From an uncultured Oscillospiraceae bacterium (lineage in GTDB: Bacteria; Bacillota; Clostridia; Oscillospirales; Ruminococcaceae), in the NCBI GenBank assembly GCA_904396495.1, contig CAJFOJ010000025.1, positions 1 to 42,496 on the forward strand: a DNA stretch of 42,496 nt. The letters run 5' to 3'. Every line of letters begins with the position of its first letter. The first letter of the stretch is position 1. The notes under the pieces are model-generated. The model was given only the letters and a program-made list of their open reading frames with translations, did not search any database and was not told the DNA's origin. Position numbers and translations under genes: made by a program. Of this stretch, positions 23,234-31,969 are shown piece after piece.

Positions 23234-24688
23234 TTATGGTACCCACACGCCATCTGCATTGACCCAGTATCCATCCGGAGTGTAGCGATTCGTATACATC
23301 ATACCGTCAGCGCCCAAATAGTACCACTTCCCAGAGGACTTGATCCACCGGTTAGCATACATCGCCCCATCCGAACCTACGTAGTACCATTTGTGGTACC
23401 ACTCAACCCATCTACTCTTCGCCATAGAGCCGTCCGCCTGCATAAAGTACCACTTACCGCCGCTTTTCAGCCAGATTTTGACGACGCCTGCGCCGTAAGA
23501 GTTCAGATAGTACCAATCGCCGTTTATCAGTTTCCATTTATCGTGTTCCCGGGCGCCGGTGGTACCCAAATAATAGGCCTTTCCGTTGATCCGCTGAAAT
23601 CCGGTCTGCAAAATATAAGTGTCTGGATCAAAATAATACCAGTACCCTTCGATTTCCTGCCACCCTCCGCGTCCCCAGTTTCCGCCCGGGAACCCACTGG
23701 CATCAAAATAGTAAGTATGCCCGTTAACAGTCTGCCAACCCTTTGCCTTTCCCGAAGCGTAGAGCTGGTGTAACTCCGGCGACACTGAAATCGCTTGCGG
23801 AATATCTCCAAAAAATTCCGCGGCGGCCTTATTTTCTGTCGAAAAAATTACGAATGTATCCCGTTGGAGAATAGTAACGTCCTCGTGAGAAACCACCTCG
23901 GGCGGCTCAAATTCAACCATGGAGTTTGGAAGTACCGCGACACCGGGATCACTGAAAGCTCCATCCTTCCAGGTGGTGACGCCTTCTGGAATGATGATAG
24001 CCGGCATTCCATAAGTATTGGATAACGCACCGCTTTCAATGACACGGGTCTCCTCTGGGAATTTAAAGCCTTGTTTTCTACTGGGAACGGAATACAGGGT
24101 CACCAGATCCTTGCTATACAACACGTCGTCATACACAGTGTAGGTCTGGTTAGAAGGACTGATTTCATAAGCCAGAACAGGCCTTCCAGCTTCTAAGTCT
24201 TTCAGATTATCATGGAGCTTCCACACCTCCTTGCCATATGGCACCATATATAGAGTATCAAAGTTTTTGGAATACAGCGAATTGTCATAGACTGCAAAAT
24301 AGGGATTCCTAGCATCGACAATAAACTTTTCATGACACGAGCCACCTCGAAATTCATGAATGTCTTTTCCCAAGGTAAAGGTCTGTACTTCAAGATGCGT
24401 CATCGGCTCCATAGAGACTTCGGTAATACCGTCGCTGAATACGACATGTTTGATCAGCTTGGCATAATCAGAAAAAGTATAATAATCGTATGGGCTGATA
24501 CCGATATAATCCCCTATTGTTCCTTCTCCTGAAATCGTCAAAACCCCTGTCCCGCTGTCCAGCGTCCAGGTAAAGCCCCCTTCGATCGTCCCGCTGTAGG
24601 TCTCTGCCGCTGCCGTAGTGACAAAACAAAAACTGCTCACTATACACATGACGAAAACCACCAGCAAATGCCTCCATACTTTTTTCAT
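23234..24688 (-). CDS. Secreted protein with choline-binding-like C-terminal repeats
   Basis: The 484-residue protein has a signal peptide (basic MKKVWRH, hydrophobic core, cleavage after TTAAA at about 28), then a BspA-like leucine-rich region of about 300 residues (VLTISGEGTIGDYI, HVVFSDGITEV, IIPEGVTTWKDGAFSD), and from about residue 325 seven or more aromatic repeats of the type GKWYYLGADGMMYTNRW. The repeats match choline/cell-wall-binding modules that anchor proteins to teichoic acids. It ends DGYWVNADGVWVP. AGGAGGAAAGGAT directly precedes the ATG at 24688. A related end motif (YRVNANGEWV) appears at 42435-42496. Role likely adhesion or surface display. Confidence 0.88.
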   Translation of the reverse strand: MKKVWRHLLVVFVMCIVSSFCFVTTAAAETYSGTIEGGFTWTLDSGTGVLTISGEGTIGDYIGISPYDYYTFSDYAKLIKHVVFSDGITEVSMEPMTHLEVQTFTLGKDIHEFRGGSCHEKFIVDARNPYFAVYDNSLYSKNFDTLYMVPYGKEVWKLHDNLKDLEAGRPVLAYEISPSNQTYTVYDDVLYSKDLVTLYSVPSRKQGFKFPEETRVIESGALSNTYGMPAIIIPEGVTTWKDGAFSDPGVAVLPNSMVEFEPPEVVSHEDVTILQRDTFVIFSTENKAAAEFFGDIPQAISVSPELHQLYASGKAKGWQTVNGHTYYFDASGFPGGNWGRGGWQEIEGYWYYFDPDTYILQTGFQRINGKAYYLGTTGAREHDKWKLINGDWYYLNSYGAGVVKIWLKSGGKWYFMQADGSMAKSRWVEWYHKWYYVGSDGAMYANRWIKSSGKWYYLGADGMMYTNRYTPDGYWVNADGVWVP

Positions 24689-24822
24689 ATCCTTTCCTCC
24701 TATCAACGCGGTTGACAACCTGGAAAAATGCGGATTCTACATAGAATACATCTCGTCCATTCATTTGGTTTCAATTTTTTATAAAGAAAAATCCGGGGAT
24801 TTTCTGTCCCCGAATTTTCCCG

Positions 24823-24999
24823 TTATCCCTTTGATTTTTTGAAGCGGAGGATTTCGTCCAGATTGTCCAAAATAAACCGCTGGGCCTCGATGGAGTAAAG
24901 GTCCATAGTCTTTGCCCCATAGGAGGTCTCCCGGATGATTTTGGTGACTCCCAGGGTCGTCCCTTCCCTACTGGGCACCCGTTGGAGTTCCCCCTTCAT
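24823..24999 (-). CDS. Small ORF of 58 residues coupled to the MATE gene
   Basis: ATG at 24999 overlaps the MATE stop (ATGA), and AAAGGAGAG lies about 10 bases upstream, so it is likely translated from the MATE transcript. The product starts MKGELQRVPSREGTTLGVTK and ends EILRFKKSKG; it is hydrophilic with a helical C-terminal half and no signal peptide. It is below the usual length cut-off and I do not recognise the family. It could assist or regulate the transporter, which is inference from coupling alone. Confidence 0.6.
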   Translation of the reverse strand: MKGELQRVPSREGTTLGVTKIIRETSYGAKTMDLYSIEAQRFILDNLDEILRFKKSKG

Positions 25000-26387
25000 C
25001 GTCGAATTTCTCTCCTTTCCAATCCGTCACCTCGCGCCGGGATTTTTTTGAGCGCTGGCCACACCGTCAGCATCATGGTGGCAAAACAGCTGATCCCGCC
25101 GATGAAATTGGAAATGGGCTCGGCCACAAACACCCCGTTGACCCCCAGCCCGAACATCCCCGGCAGCCAAATGGTCAGCGGCACCACGATAATCGCCTTG
25201 CGAAATAACGAGAAAAAGATGGCCTGTTTGCTCTTTCCAAGGGCCACAAAGGTGGACTGACCGGAGAACTGAAAACTCATGAAGAAAAAACCGAAAAAGT
25301 AGAGGTTTAGTGCCGGGACGCCTTTTGCAAGCAGCTCCGGCTCACTGTTAAAGAGGTGGATAAACAGGTCAGGGGCGAGCATGATCGCCACCCAGGCTGC
25401 TACCGTGTATCCGATGCAGACAAACGACATAAAAATCATACCCTTGCGCACCCGCTGATACTGCCCGGCGCCGTAATTGAAGCCCAAAAAGGGCTGTGCG
25501 CCGTTGGTCAGCCCCATGACCGGCAGGGTCAGCACTTCCCGCACCGAGTTGAGCACCGTCATAACCCCCACATAGATGTCGCCGCCCCACCGCTGCAAGG
25601 TGGCGTTGCAGACGATCTGCACCAGGCCGTTTGTCACCGACATGATGAACCCGGACAACCCCAGGGCGGTGATCTCCTTGACCGTCCGAAAGCGCAGTCG
25701 CATGGCCTCCCGCTTGAGGCGGAATATCGCCCTCTTGCCGGTCAAAAACCGCAGCACCCAGCAGGCGGAAACCATCTGGGACAGCACGGTGGCAAGCGCC
25801 GCGCCCCGCACCCCCATCCCCAAGACAAAGATGAAGAGCGGGTCCAACAGGATGTTCAACACTGCCCCGATGAGGATGGTGAGCATTCCCATTTTGGCGA
25901 AGCCCTGGGCATTGATAAAGCTGTTCATGCCGAGGCTCACCATGACGAACACGCTGCCGCAAACGTAGATGGTCACATATTGATCGGCATAGGGGAAGGT
26001 GTCGGCGCTGGCCCCGAACAGGTAGAGGATGGGCTCCTTGCATAAAAGGCAGAGGGCAGTCAGCGCCGCTCCCGCCATAATAAGCAGCGCAAAGGAATTC
26101 CCCATAATCTCCTCCGCCCGCTTGATATCCCCCCGACCCCGGGCGATGGAGCACAGCGGCGCGCCGCCCATGCCAAAAAGGTTTGCAAAGGCGGAGATGA
26201 TGGTGATGATGGGAAAGGTGAGCCCCAGCCCGGTCAGCGCCGTGGTGGACGCCTCCGGCAGATGGCCGATATAGATCCGGTCGACGATGTTGTACAGCAC
26301 GTTGATGAGCTGGGCCAAAGTCATGGGCAGCGCCAGCCGCAGGATGGTGCGGGGGACGCTGCCCATGGAAAAGTCGTTTTGTTCCAT
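24996..26387 (-). CDS. MATE family efflux transporter
   Basis: The 463-residue protein has twelve predicted membrane helices and MATE landmarks: PMTLAQLINVLYNIVDRIYIG in the first pair, NSFINAQGFAKMGM in the middle and NGAQPFLGFNYGAGQ at the start of the second half. It probably exports cationic drugs or metabolites against Na+ or H+. I chose the ATG at 26387 (AAAGGAATGG about 7-13 bases upstream); the frame extends 42 codons but these look non-membrane and untypical. A 58-residue ORF follows with ATGA overlap. Confidence 0.93.
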   Translation of the reverse strand: MEQNDFSMGSVPRTILRLALPMTLAQLINVLYNIVDRIYIGHLPEASTTALTGLGLTFPIITIISAFANLFGMGGAPLCSIARGRGDIKRAEEIMGNSFALLIMAGAALTALCLLCKEPILYLFGASADTFPYADQYVTIYVCGSVFVMVSLGMNSFINAQGFAKMGMLTILIGAVLNILLDPLFIFVLGMGVRGAALATVLSQMVSACWVLRFLTGKRAIFRLKREAMRLRFRTVKEITALGLSGFIMSVTNGLVQIVCNATLQRWGGDIYVGVMTVLNSVREVLTLPVMGLTNGAQPFLGFNYGAGQYQRVRKGMIFMSFVCIGYTVAAWVAIMLAPDLFIHLFNSEPELLAKGVPALNLYFFGFFFMSFQFSGQSTFVALGKSKQAIFFSLFRKAIIVVPLTIWLPGMFGLGVNGVFVAEPISNFIGGISCFATMMLTVWPALKKIPARGDGLERREIRR

Positions 26388-26522
26388 TGAATCCCCATTC
26401 CTTTTTCCGTTGGCGGAAAATCCGGCGCAGTCGGGAAGCTCCTGCCAAATCAGCCAATGATATCCTGTCCCCTGTCGGAGAATCCCGTCGTTTTTCCGCT
26501 TACTTTCTTCCATTTTACCCCC

Positions 26523-26531
26523 ATTATATCA
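26523..26531 (-). promoter_or_regulatory. Extended -10 promoter for the MATE gene
   Basis: On the minus strand TGATATAAT is a perfect extended -10 (TATAAT at 26528-26523); no good -35 was seen 17 bases upstream. About 135 bases before the ATG. Confidence 0.5.
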
Positions 26532-26611
26532 AAACCGCAACTTAATATGGTAAAATGACCGACAAAAATCCCCAAATTATTGAATTTGGACATATTTTTT
26601 TCATATTTTCC

Positions 26612-26620
26612 TGATATACT
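26612..26620 (+). promoter_or_regulatory. Extended -10 promoter for the first DUF885 gene
   Basis: TGATATACT (TATACT 26615-26620) lies 40 bases before the ATG; a weak, T-rich -35 region precedes it. Confidence 0.45.
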
Positions 26621-26659
26621 GAACATAATTAAAAGATTTGTACTATAGGAGGTATCCGC

Positions 26660-28459
26660 ATGAACCGACTGAAACGCATCACCGCAGCCGCGGCAGCAGT
26701 GGCGGTTTCCCTGTCCATGATGTCCTTTGCCAGCGCCACTGCCAGTGCGTCTGCTGTCGCTTCCGGCAGTAGCTCGAAGACCGAATCGGCTCGGTTTGAT
26801 GAGTTTTTGGCATCGCTGCCCGCCGCACTCACATCCAGCGATGACCTGAGCATCCACCTGCTCTTCAACAATCCCCAGGCCTTCGGGTTTCAGCAGGTGG
26901 CGCCAGAGCATTCCTTTACCTCCATAAGCGACCTTCAAAAGGCCGGCACCAGCGAATACGACGCATTGCTGGGTACTCTTAAAGGCTTCGATTATAAAAA
27001 GCTCTCGGAGAGCCAGAAGGTGAGTTATTTGACCATCGAGGATTACCTGGAGCTCAACAAAGCCCTCGCCTCCTACCCCTATCTCAACAACGACTATCTG
27101 AGCGCCGCTTGTAGCCTGCCGTCGGCCCTGATCCTCTTCACCTTCCAGTCCAAGGAGGACATCACCGATTATTTCCACCTGCTTCAGACCGCTCGGGAGA
27201 CTTTCGTAAAATACGCCCAGAACGAGCAGGAGCGCCAGGACAAAGGGGTGGGACTACCGGCGGTCACGGTGCAGTCGGCGATCGACCAGTGTAATCAATT
27301 CATAAACGGCTCCACCGACTACCTGCTTCAATTTTTTGACGAGCAGATCGACGCCGCCACCTTCCTCACCGCCGCGGAAAAATCGGCGTTTAAGCGGCAG
27401 AACAAATCCCTCATCGAAAACGACTTGGTCAACGCCTACAAAACCCTGAAGCAGGAACTTTCTAAAATCAAGGTCAAATCCCCCGACGGGGGCCTGGCCG
27501 CCCGCCCTCAGGGGCAGGAATACTACCAGAAGCTGGTTCAGGCCGAGGTAGGCACCCTGGACAACATCGAGGCTATCCGTCAAATGCTGACAGACGGCAT
27601 GGAGAGCTACGAGGAAAAAATGCGGCAGATTTTAAACGATCCTCAGAAAAAGCTGCTTCTGGATGAGGACGGCAACCTTCTGACCACCGACAAGGCCACG
27701 GCGGAGGGGCTCATCTCAGCTCTCTACGAAGGCTCCAAGGCGGATTTCCCGTCCATCGGGATGCCAAAATACACCTTAAAGCAGGTACCCGGCCCGGTCA
27801 GTGCGTCCTTTGAGGAAGCCGCTTTCCGCAACCCCAGAGTGGACGCCCTCCCTTCTGATTCTCAGCTTGTCCTGTTAAACGGCGGCTTTGATCAGAGCGA
27901 TCTCAACGTCATCGCCCATGAGACCATCCCCGGACACATGTACCAGTATAACTTCACCGAGATGCTGGATCTCCCCGCTATCCGGCAGCTCATCGGCTTT
28001 GAGGGCGCGGCGGAGGGCTGGGCCATCTACGCCGCCGGATACGCCGCAGACTACGTCCCGGAGCAGTACCACGCCTCCGCCCAATACGCCTATTATGACA
28101 CGATGCGCTCCTACTGTTTCACCGCCCTTCTGGACATCGGTATTCACTACGACGGCTGGACACGGGAGCGGGCGCTCCAGTTCTTCCAAGAGAATTTCAG
28201 CGAGGACATCACCCTTGACTACGCAAATATTTGGTACGACGTCTGCCTGCAAAATCCGGGCAGCTATCTGCCCTACGCCGCCGGCCCCCTCTATTTTGAG
28301 CAGCTGCGCGATGGGGCTCAAGCCGCCCTGGGCAGCGATTTTGACCCGGTTCAGTTCCATCAGGAACTTCTGAAGGCCGGCAACACCACCTTCCCCATTT
28401 ATCAGAGACAGGTAGACCAGTACGTTGCGGACACCCTGGAATCCCGCAAAGCGGCATGA
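26660..28459 (+). CDS. Secreted DUF885 putative metallopeptidase, copy 1
   Basis: The 599-residue protein has a signal peptide (LKRITAAAAA, core to MMSFASA, about 26) and a DUF885 domain over the rest. The zinc-binding signature AHETIPGHMYQ lies at about 419-429 (HExxPGH), with a third ligand candidate in EGAAEGWAIYA (E about 452), the arrangement of M32-like carboxypeptidase folds. No lipobox cysteine follows the signal, so release by signal peptidase I is expected. AGGAGG is 7 bases before the ATG. It is followed by a terminator and then by a close paralogue with the same order of motifs. Substrate unknown. Confidence 0.9.
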   Translation: MNRLKRITAAAAAVAVSLSMMSFASATASASAVASGSSSKTESARFDEFLASLPAALTSSDDLSIHLLFNNPQAFGFQQVAPEHSFTSISDLQKAGTSEYDALLGTLKGFDYKKLSESQKVSYLTIEDYLELNKALASYPYLNNDYLSAACSLPSALILFTFQSKEDITDYFHLLQTARETFVKYAQNEQERQDKGVGLPAVTVQSAIDQCNQFINGSTDYLLQFFDEQIDAATFLTAAEKSAFKRQNKSLIENDLVNAYKTLKQELSKIKVKSPDGGLAARPQGQEYYQKLVQAEVGTLDNIEAIRQMLTDGMESYEEKMRQILNDPQKKLLLDEDGNLLTTDKATAEGLISALYEGSKADFPSIGMPKYTLKQVPGPVSASFEEAAFRNPRVDALPSDSQLVLLNGGFDQSDLNVIAHETIPGHMYQYNFTEMLDLPAIRQLIGFEGAAEGWAIYAAGYAADYVPEQYHASAQYAYYDTMRSYCFTALLDIGIHYDGWTRERALQFFQENFSEDITLDYANIWYDVCLQNPGSYLPYAAGPLYFEQLRDGAQAALGSDFDPVQFHQELLKAGNTTFPIYQRQVDQYVADTLESRKAA

Positions 28460-28464
28460 TCTAC

Positions 28465-28498
28465 AAGACGGCTCTCCCAAGCGGGAGCCGTCTTTTTT
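28465..28498 (+). terminator. Terminator after DUF885 copy 1
   Basis: AAGACGGCTCCC-type stem (28465-28477 with 28483-28494) over a short loop is followed by six T residues. The remaining 28499-28801 holds no gene, only AT-rich promoter-like sequence. Confidence 0.9.
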
Positions 28499-28801
28499 AT
28501 GCCCTTCTGCTGGGATGACCGGATTCTCCTCCCATCCAAAGTGTCGGATTTTTAAAGTCCACTCCCTTGGAAATTCTGTTTTTGGCAAAGGATGCCTTGG
28601 AATCAAGGGCTGTCAGTTGTTGTCGCCTAACTCCAAAGACTTCCACTACAAAGTGGTAAAATTCTCCTTTCCGGAAATTGGCAGAGAAATTTCCAGCAGA
28701 ATTGAGAAAATCGTCACTTTTTCGTCACATTTTTTTGGTATATTGTTACTAATTGTAAAAGATCAACCACACGATAAAATAACGGACGAAAGGTGATACC
28801 C

Positions 28802-30580
28802 ATGAAAAAATTCAGACGCTTCGCCGCGGCTGCCACAGCCGTCGCCCTCTCTCTGTCCATGATGTCCTTTACCTCCGCCCCCTCCCAGTCGGAGGATTTT
28901 GACGAATTCCTGGACGCTCTGCCATCGCTGATGATGTCCTCCACCAACCTAGGGGTTAATTCCAGCTTTAACGATCCGGAGTCCTATGGGTTTGACGAGA
29001 CCGCCCTTTTGGAGCTTCCATACGTCTCCTCCGAGGAATTGTCCCAGCATGGGGAGGAGGAGTACGACGCCCTCTTGGATGCCCTTCATGCCTTCGATTA
29101 TGACGAGCTGACCGAGAGCCAGCAGATTACATATGATACTTTGGAGGATTACCTGGAGCTCAACAAAGCCCTTGTGCCCTACGCCTACCAGGACAACAAT
29201 TACCTGGGGGGCTACCTGAGCACTCAGGCAAACCTGCCCATCTATCTGATGCAGTTCTCCTTCAACCGGGAAGAAGATGTGGACAGCTACTTTAACCTGC
29301 TTAAAACTGCCAAGGAAACTTTCAAAAAATACGCGGAAAATGAGCAGGAACGTCAGGAAAAAGGCGTGGGCCTCACCCCTGCCATCATGGAGGACACCAT
29401 TGAGCAGTGTAATAACTTTGTGAACAACTCCACCGACTACCTCGTCGAATCCTTTGACGAACGGATTGACGAAGTGGATTTCCTCACCACCACCGAAAAA
29501 GTTGAAGCCAAGAAAAAGAACAAGGAGCTGGTGGAAAACGACTTGGTGGACGCTTACAAAACCCTTGCGCGGGAACTCAGCATCATCGACGTCCAAACCC
29601 CTGACGGCGGCCTCGCCAACCAGCCGGACGGCAAAGATTACTACGAAAAACTGGTCCAGCAGAAAGTGGGCACCGACGACAGCATTGAAGATATCCAGCT
29701 GATGCTCACCAAGGGCATGGTGCAAAGCTATGTCGCTATGTTCCGCACTGCCATGGACAACGAGGGCGCGGGTTTGACCTTGGACGACAACGGCAACCCC
29801 ATCTACACTGATCTGACCTCCGCCGAAGACCTGATCGCCTATCTCTATGAAGCCTCCAAGGCCGATTTCCCGGAGGTCGAGATGCCCAACTACGTGGTGC
29901 AGCAGGTCCCCGAATCCATGAGCGAAAACTACAGCCCCGCCTCCTACCGCACCCCAAAGGCCGACGCCGACCCCTCTGACCCGCAGGTCATTATGCTAAA
30001 CGGCGCCTTTGACCAAAGTAACTACACCACCATCGCCCACGAGAGCTTCCCCGGCCACATGTACCAGTACACCTTCTATCAGACCATGGACTTTCCCGCT
30101 ATCCGCTCCCTCATCGAGTTCGCCGGATCGGCGGAAGGCTGGGCCAACTACACCGAGGGCTACGCCCTGGACTACGTCCAGGAGGAATACAGCACAACCG
30201 CCGACCTGATGTATTACAACCAGCAGTATACCACCTGCGTCATCGGGCTTTTGGACATCGGCATCCACTATGAGGGCTGGACCCGAGAGGAAGCCTGGGA
30301 ATTCTTGAAAGAGCGGATGGGCGAAGATATCACCCTGGAAGTGTCCAATGCCCAGTATGACCTGCACCTGGAAAGCCCCGGCAACTACCTGGCCTACTAC
30401 GCCGGTTCCCTTTATTTTGAGCAAATGCGCAACGAGGCTCAGGAGGCTTTGGGCGACGATTTTGACAGTGTAGAGTTCCACCGGACTCTCTTAGAGGCCG
30501 GGAATACCTCCTTCCCCGTCTACGAAGAGCAGGTGCAAAAATACATCGCCGAGACCCAGGCCGCAAACCAGGCGGCGTAG
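28802..30580 (+). CDS. Secreted DUF885 putative metallopeptidase, copy 2
   Basis: The 592-residue product has a signal peptide (MKKFRRFAAAATAVALSLSM) and a DUF885 domain with AHESFPGHMYQ at about 412-422 and SAEGWANYTEGYALDYV about 30 residues later, matching copy 1 almost position for position over the whole length (last 173 residues align without gaps). Both keep all zinc-binding residues. I use the ATG at 28802 (AAAGGTGAT upstream), not the GTG three codons earlier. It has its own terminator (30602-30638), so the two copies are separately transcribed. Its N-terminus is more acidic (SEDFDEFLDALP) than copy 1. Confidence 0.9.
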   Translation: MKKFRRFAAAATAVALSLSMMSFTSAPSQSEDFDEFLDALPSLMMSSTNLGVNSSFNDPESYGFDETALLELPYVSSEELSQHGEEEYDALLDALHAFDYDELTESQQITYDTLEDYLELNKALVPYAYQDNNYLGGYLSTQANLPIYLMQFSFNREEDVDSYFNLLKTAKETFKKYAENEQERQEKGVGLTPAIMEDTIEQCNNFVNNSTDYLVESFDERIDEVDFLTTTEKVEAKKKNKELVENDLVDAYKTLARELSIIDVQTPDGGLANQPDGKDYYEKLVQQKVGTDDSIEDIQLMLTKGMVQSYVAMFRTAMDNEGAGLTLDDNGNPIYTDLTSAEDLIAYLYEASKADFPEVEMPNYVVQQVPESMSENYSPASYRTPKADADPSDPQVIMLNGAFDQSNYTTIAHESFPGHMYQYTFYQTMDFPAIRSLIEFAGSAEGWANYTEGYALDYVQEEYSTTADLMYYNQQYTTCVIGLLDIGIHYEGWTREEAWEFLKERMGEDITLEVSNAQYDLHLESPGNYLAYYAGSLYFEQMRNEAQEALGDDFDSVEFHRTLLEAGNTSFPVYEEQVQKYIAETQAANQAA

Positions 30581-30601
30581 CGGATAACGTAAAACAAGCA
30601 G

Positions 30602-30638
30602 AAAATGGACGCCTGGCCAGAAGCCAGGCGTCCATTTT
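30602..30638 (+). terminator. Terminator after DUF885 copy 2
   Basis: AAAATGGACGCCTGG (30602-30616) pairs perfectly with 30624-30638. Confidence 0.9.
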
Positions 30639-30640
30639 AC

Positions 30641-30906
30641 GTCGGAATATTTTTTGGCTGCATTGCCCTATTTAAACAAAACCACCCCAATGAAAAGCCA
30701 TCGATTGGGCACTTTAATCATGGCCCAGGAGATTTTTGACCCGGCGTCAAGAAGGAAAACGGCAAAAAGAAAATTCCCCGCCCCGGCTAAAAAGCCAAGG
30801 ACGGAGTTATTCTTTGTCCAACTTGGAGATGATTTTCACGATTTCCTGAATCGCCGCCTTTTGTTTGCCAAAAAAGGACTGAAATATTTAAATTTTTTTT
30901 AAAAGT
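30641..30906. other. Gene-poor stretch with a possible gene remnant
   Basis: No complete gene is supported. On the minus strand from about 30885 down to the TAA at 30807 a frame reads QSFFGKQKAAIQEIV then ISKLDKE and stops; it looks like the tail of an HTH-type or similar small protein but has no start. CCCAAT/ATTGGG forms a small hairpin further left. Confidence 0.4.
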
Positions 30907-30907
30907 T

Positions 30908-30939
30908 GAACCTATAGGTTAAAAATAACCTATAGGTTC
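30908..30939. repeat. Duplicated 12-bp palindrome (operator-like)
   Basis: AACCTATAGGTT occurs twice (30909-30920 and 30927-30938), separated by AAAAAT. Each copy is a perfect palindrome, and together they form a larger perfect inverted repeat from 30908 to 30939. Centre spacing is 18 bp. It looks like a cooperative repressor site upstream of the HTH gene at 31161. Confidence 0.6.
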
Positions 30940-31047
30940 CTTCGCTTTTTAGGCAAATTATACTATAATTTTATTATAGAACGATTTTATGAAATAAGTA
31001 TGAACATTGTTAGCGACAAAATCAAAAAATTTAAGATGGACAGAAAA

Positions 31048-31103
31048 GACTTGTTGTCTATCATTTTTATAACGTAAATTCGTTATATGCTATCCTACAA
31101 GTC
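31048..31103 (+). promoter_or_regulatory. Nested inverted repeats upstream of the HTH gene
   Basis: ATAACG (31069-31074) and CGTTAT (31081-31086) form an inner repeat inside an outer GACTTGT (31048-31054) / ACAAGTC (31097-31103) repeat. The site overlaps the region just upstream of the promoter and may be an autoregulatory operator. Confidence 0.45.
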
Positions 31104-31104
31104 G

Positions 31105-31134
31105 TTGTATTAAGTAAATGTTTTTTCGTATTAT
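31105..31134 (+). promoter_or_regulatory. Promoter for the HTH/SLOG genes
   Basis: TTGTAT (31105-31110) and TATTAT (31129-31134) are 18 bases apart; an overlapping TATAAT lies three bases on. Confidence 0.4.
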
Positions 31135-31160
31135 AATAAACACAGAAACGCTATATAAGG

Positions 31161-31472
31161 ATGATGGATGTGGACGTGTTTGGCAAAATCAAATACCTGA
31201 CAGAATTAAACGGGTGGTCCCAATATGAGTTGGCAAAAAACTCCGAGCTCCCCCAATCAACTGTAAATTCTACGTTTAAATATGAACGCACTCCGAGCAT
31301 TCCAACATTGGAGAGCTTTTGTAAGGCATTTGGATTGACGATGTCAGAATTTTTTGACGACGGAGGCAATCTTCACAACTTAAGTGCTGATGATATTCAA
31401 ATACTTAATAAATGGAATGAATTGAGCGACGACCAGAAGAAGATTTTGCTGCAATTGCTGGAACAGATGTAA
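31161..31472 (+). CDS. XRE-family HTH transcription regulator
   Basis: The 103-residue protein has a Cro/CI helix-turn-helix in its first 70 residues (WSQYELAKNSELPQSTV with recognition helix around NSTFKY, then PSIPTLESFCKAFGLTMSEFF) and a short helical tail (LSDDQKKILLQLLEQM). It probably binds the palindromes upstream and controls the SLOG gene 20 bases downstream. The start is uncertain: ATG 31161 or 31164 lie too close to AAGG; GTG at 31170 has better spacing. Codon and base composition around it is more AT-rich than the flanking DNA. Confidence 0.85.
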   Translation: MMDVDVFGKIKYLTELNGWSQYELAKNSELPQSTVNSTFKYERTPSIPTLESFCKAFGLTMSEFFDDGGNLHNLSADDIQILNKWNELSDDQKKILLQLLEQM

Positions 31473-31492
31473 TTTTTCAGAGGTGATAAACC

Positions 31493-31903
31493 ATGCTCGT
31501 CGCTGTCATCGGCTCCCACTCCATTTCCCATGCGGACATCGGGAAACTCCTGCCCAAAGGCGTCACCAGGGTGATCTCCGGCGGCGCAAAGGGAGTGGAC
31601 AGCCTTGCCGCCCAATACGCAAAGGAACACAACATCCCCTTGCGAGTCCTCCGCCCCGACTACAAGCGTTATTTCTACTACCGGGCCCCATTGGAACGAA
31701 ACCAGCTCATCGTCGATGCGGCCGATGTAATCGTCGCCGTCTGGGACGGCCGCTCCACCGGCACCAAGGACTCCATCATCAGGGCCCAGGCCGCCGAAAA
31801 GCCCGTTTATGTCTATTCCCCGGACGGTTCCCTTCTCTACCGCATTCCTCCGGACCGGCCCTTCGACTCCCCATTTCCCCGCAAACGCCCCATAAAGCGC
31901 TAG
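31493..31903 (+). CDS. SLOG-fold (DprA/LOG-like) protein
   Basis: The 136-residue protein is a single Rossmann-like SLOG domain: MLVAVIGSHSIS, the glycine-rich VISGGAKGVDSLAAQYA (about 26-42), NQLIVDAADVIVAVWDGRSTGT (about 70-91). SLOG domains bind nucleotide-derived ligands and occur in cytokinin-activating LOG enzymes, DprA and in predicted stress or defence modules. The cytokinin-enzyme PGGxGTxxE motif is absent, so this is likely a sensor or processor of another ligand. GAGGTGAT precedes the ATG. It follows the HTH gene by 20 bases. Confidence 0.82.
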   Translation: MLVAVIGSHSISHADIGKLLPKGVTRVISGGAKGVDSLAAQYAKEHNIPLRVLRPDYKRYFYYRAPLERNQLIVDAADVIVAVWDGRSTGTKDSIIRAQAAEKPVYVYSPDGSLLYRIPPDRPFDSPFPRKRPIKR

Positions 31904-31933
31904 GGACGGCACCAAGGTGCCGCCCGCTACCTC

Positions 31934-31969
31934 AAAACCGCCCTCTCCCAATTTGGCGAAGGCGGTTTT
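31934..31969. terminator. Bidirectional terminator between SLOG 1 and HTH 2
   Basis: AAAACCGCC (31934-31942) pairs with GGCGGTTTT (31961-31969); the stem reaches the stop codon of the minus-strand gene. A second hairpin with GGCACC/GGTGCC lies just left of it. Confidence 0.7.
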
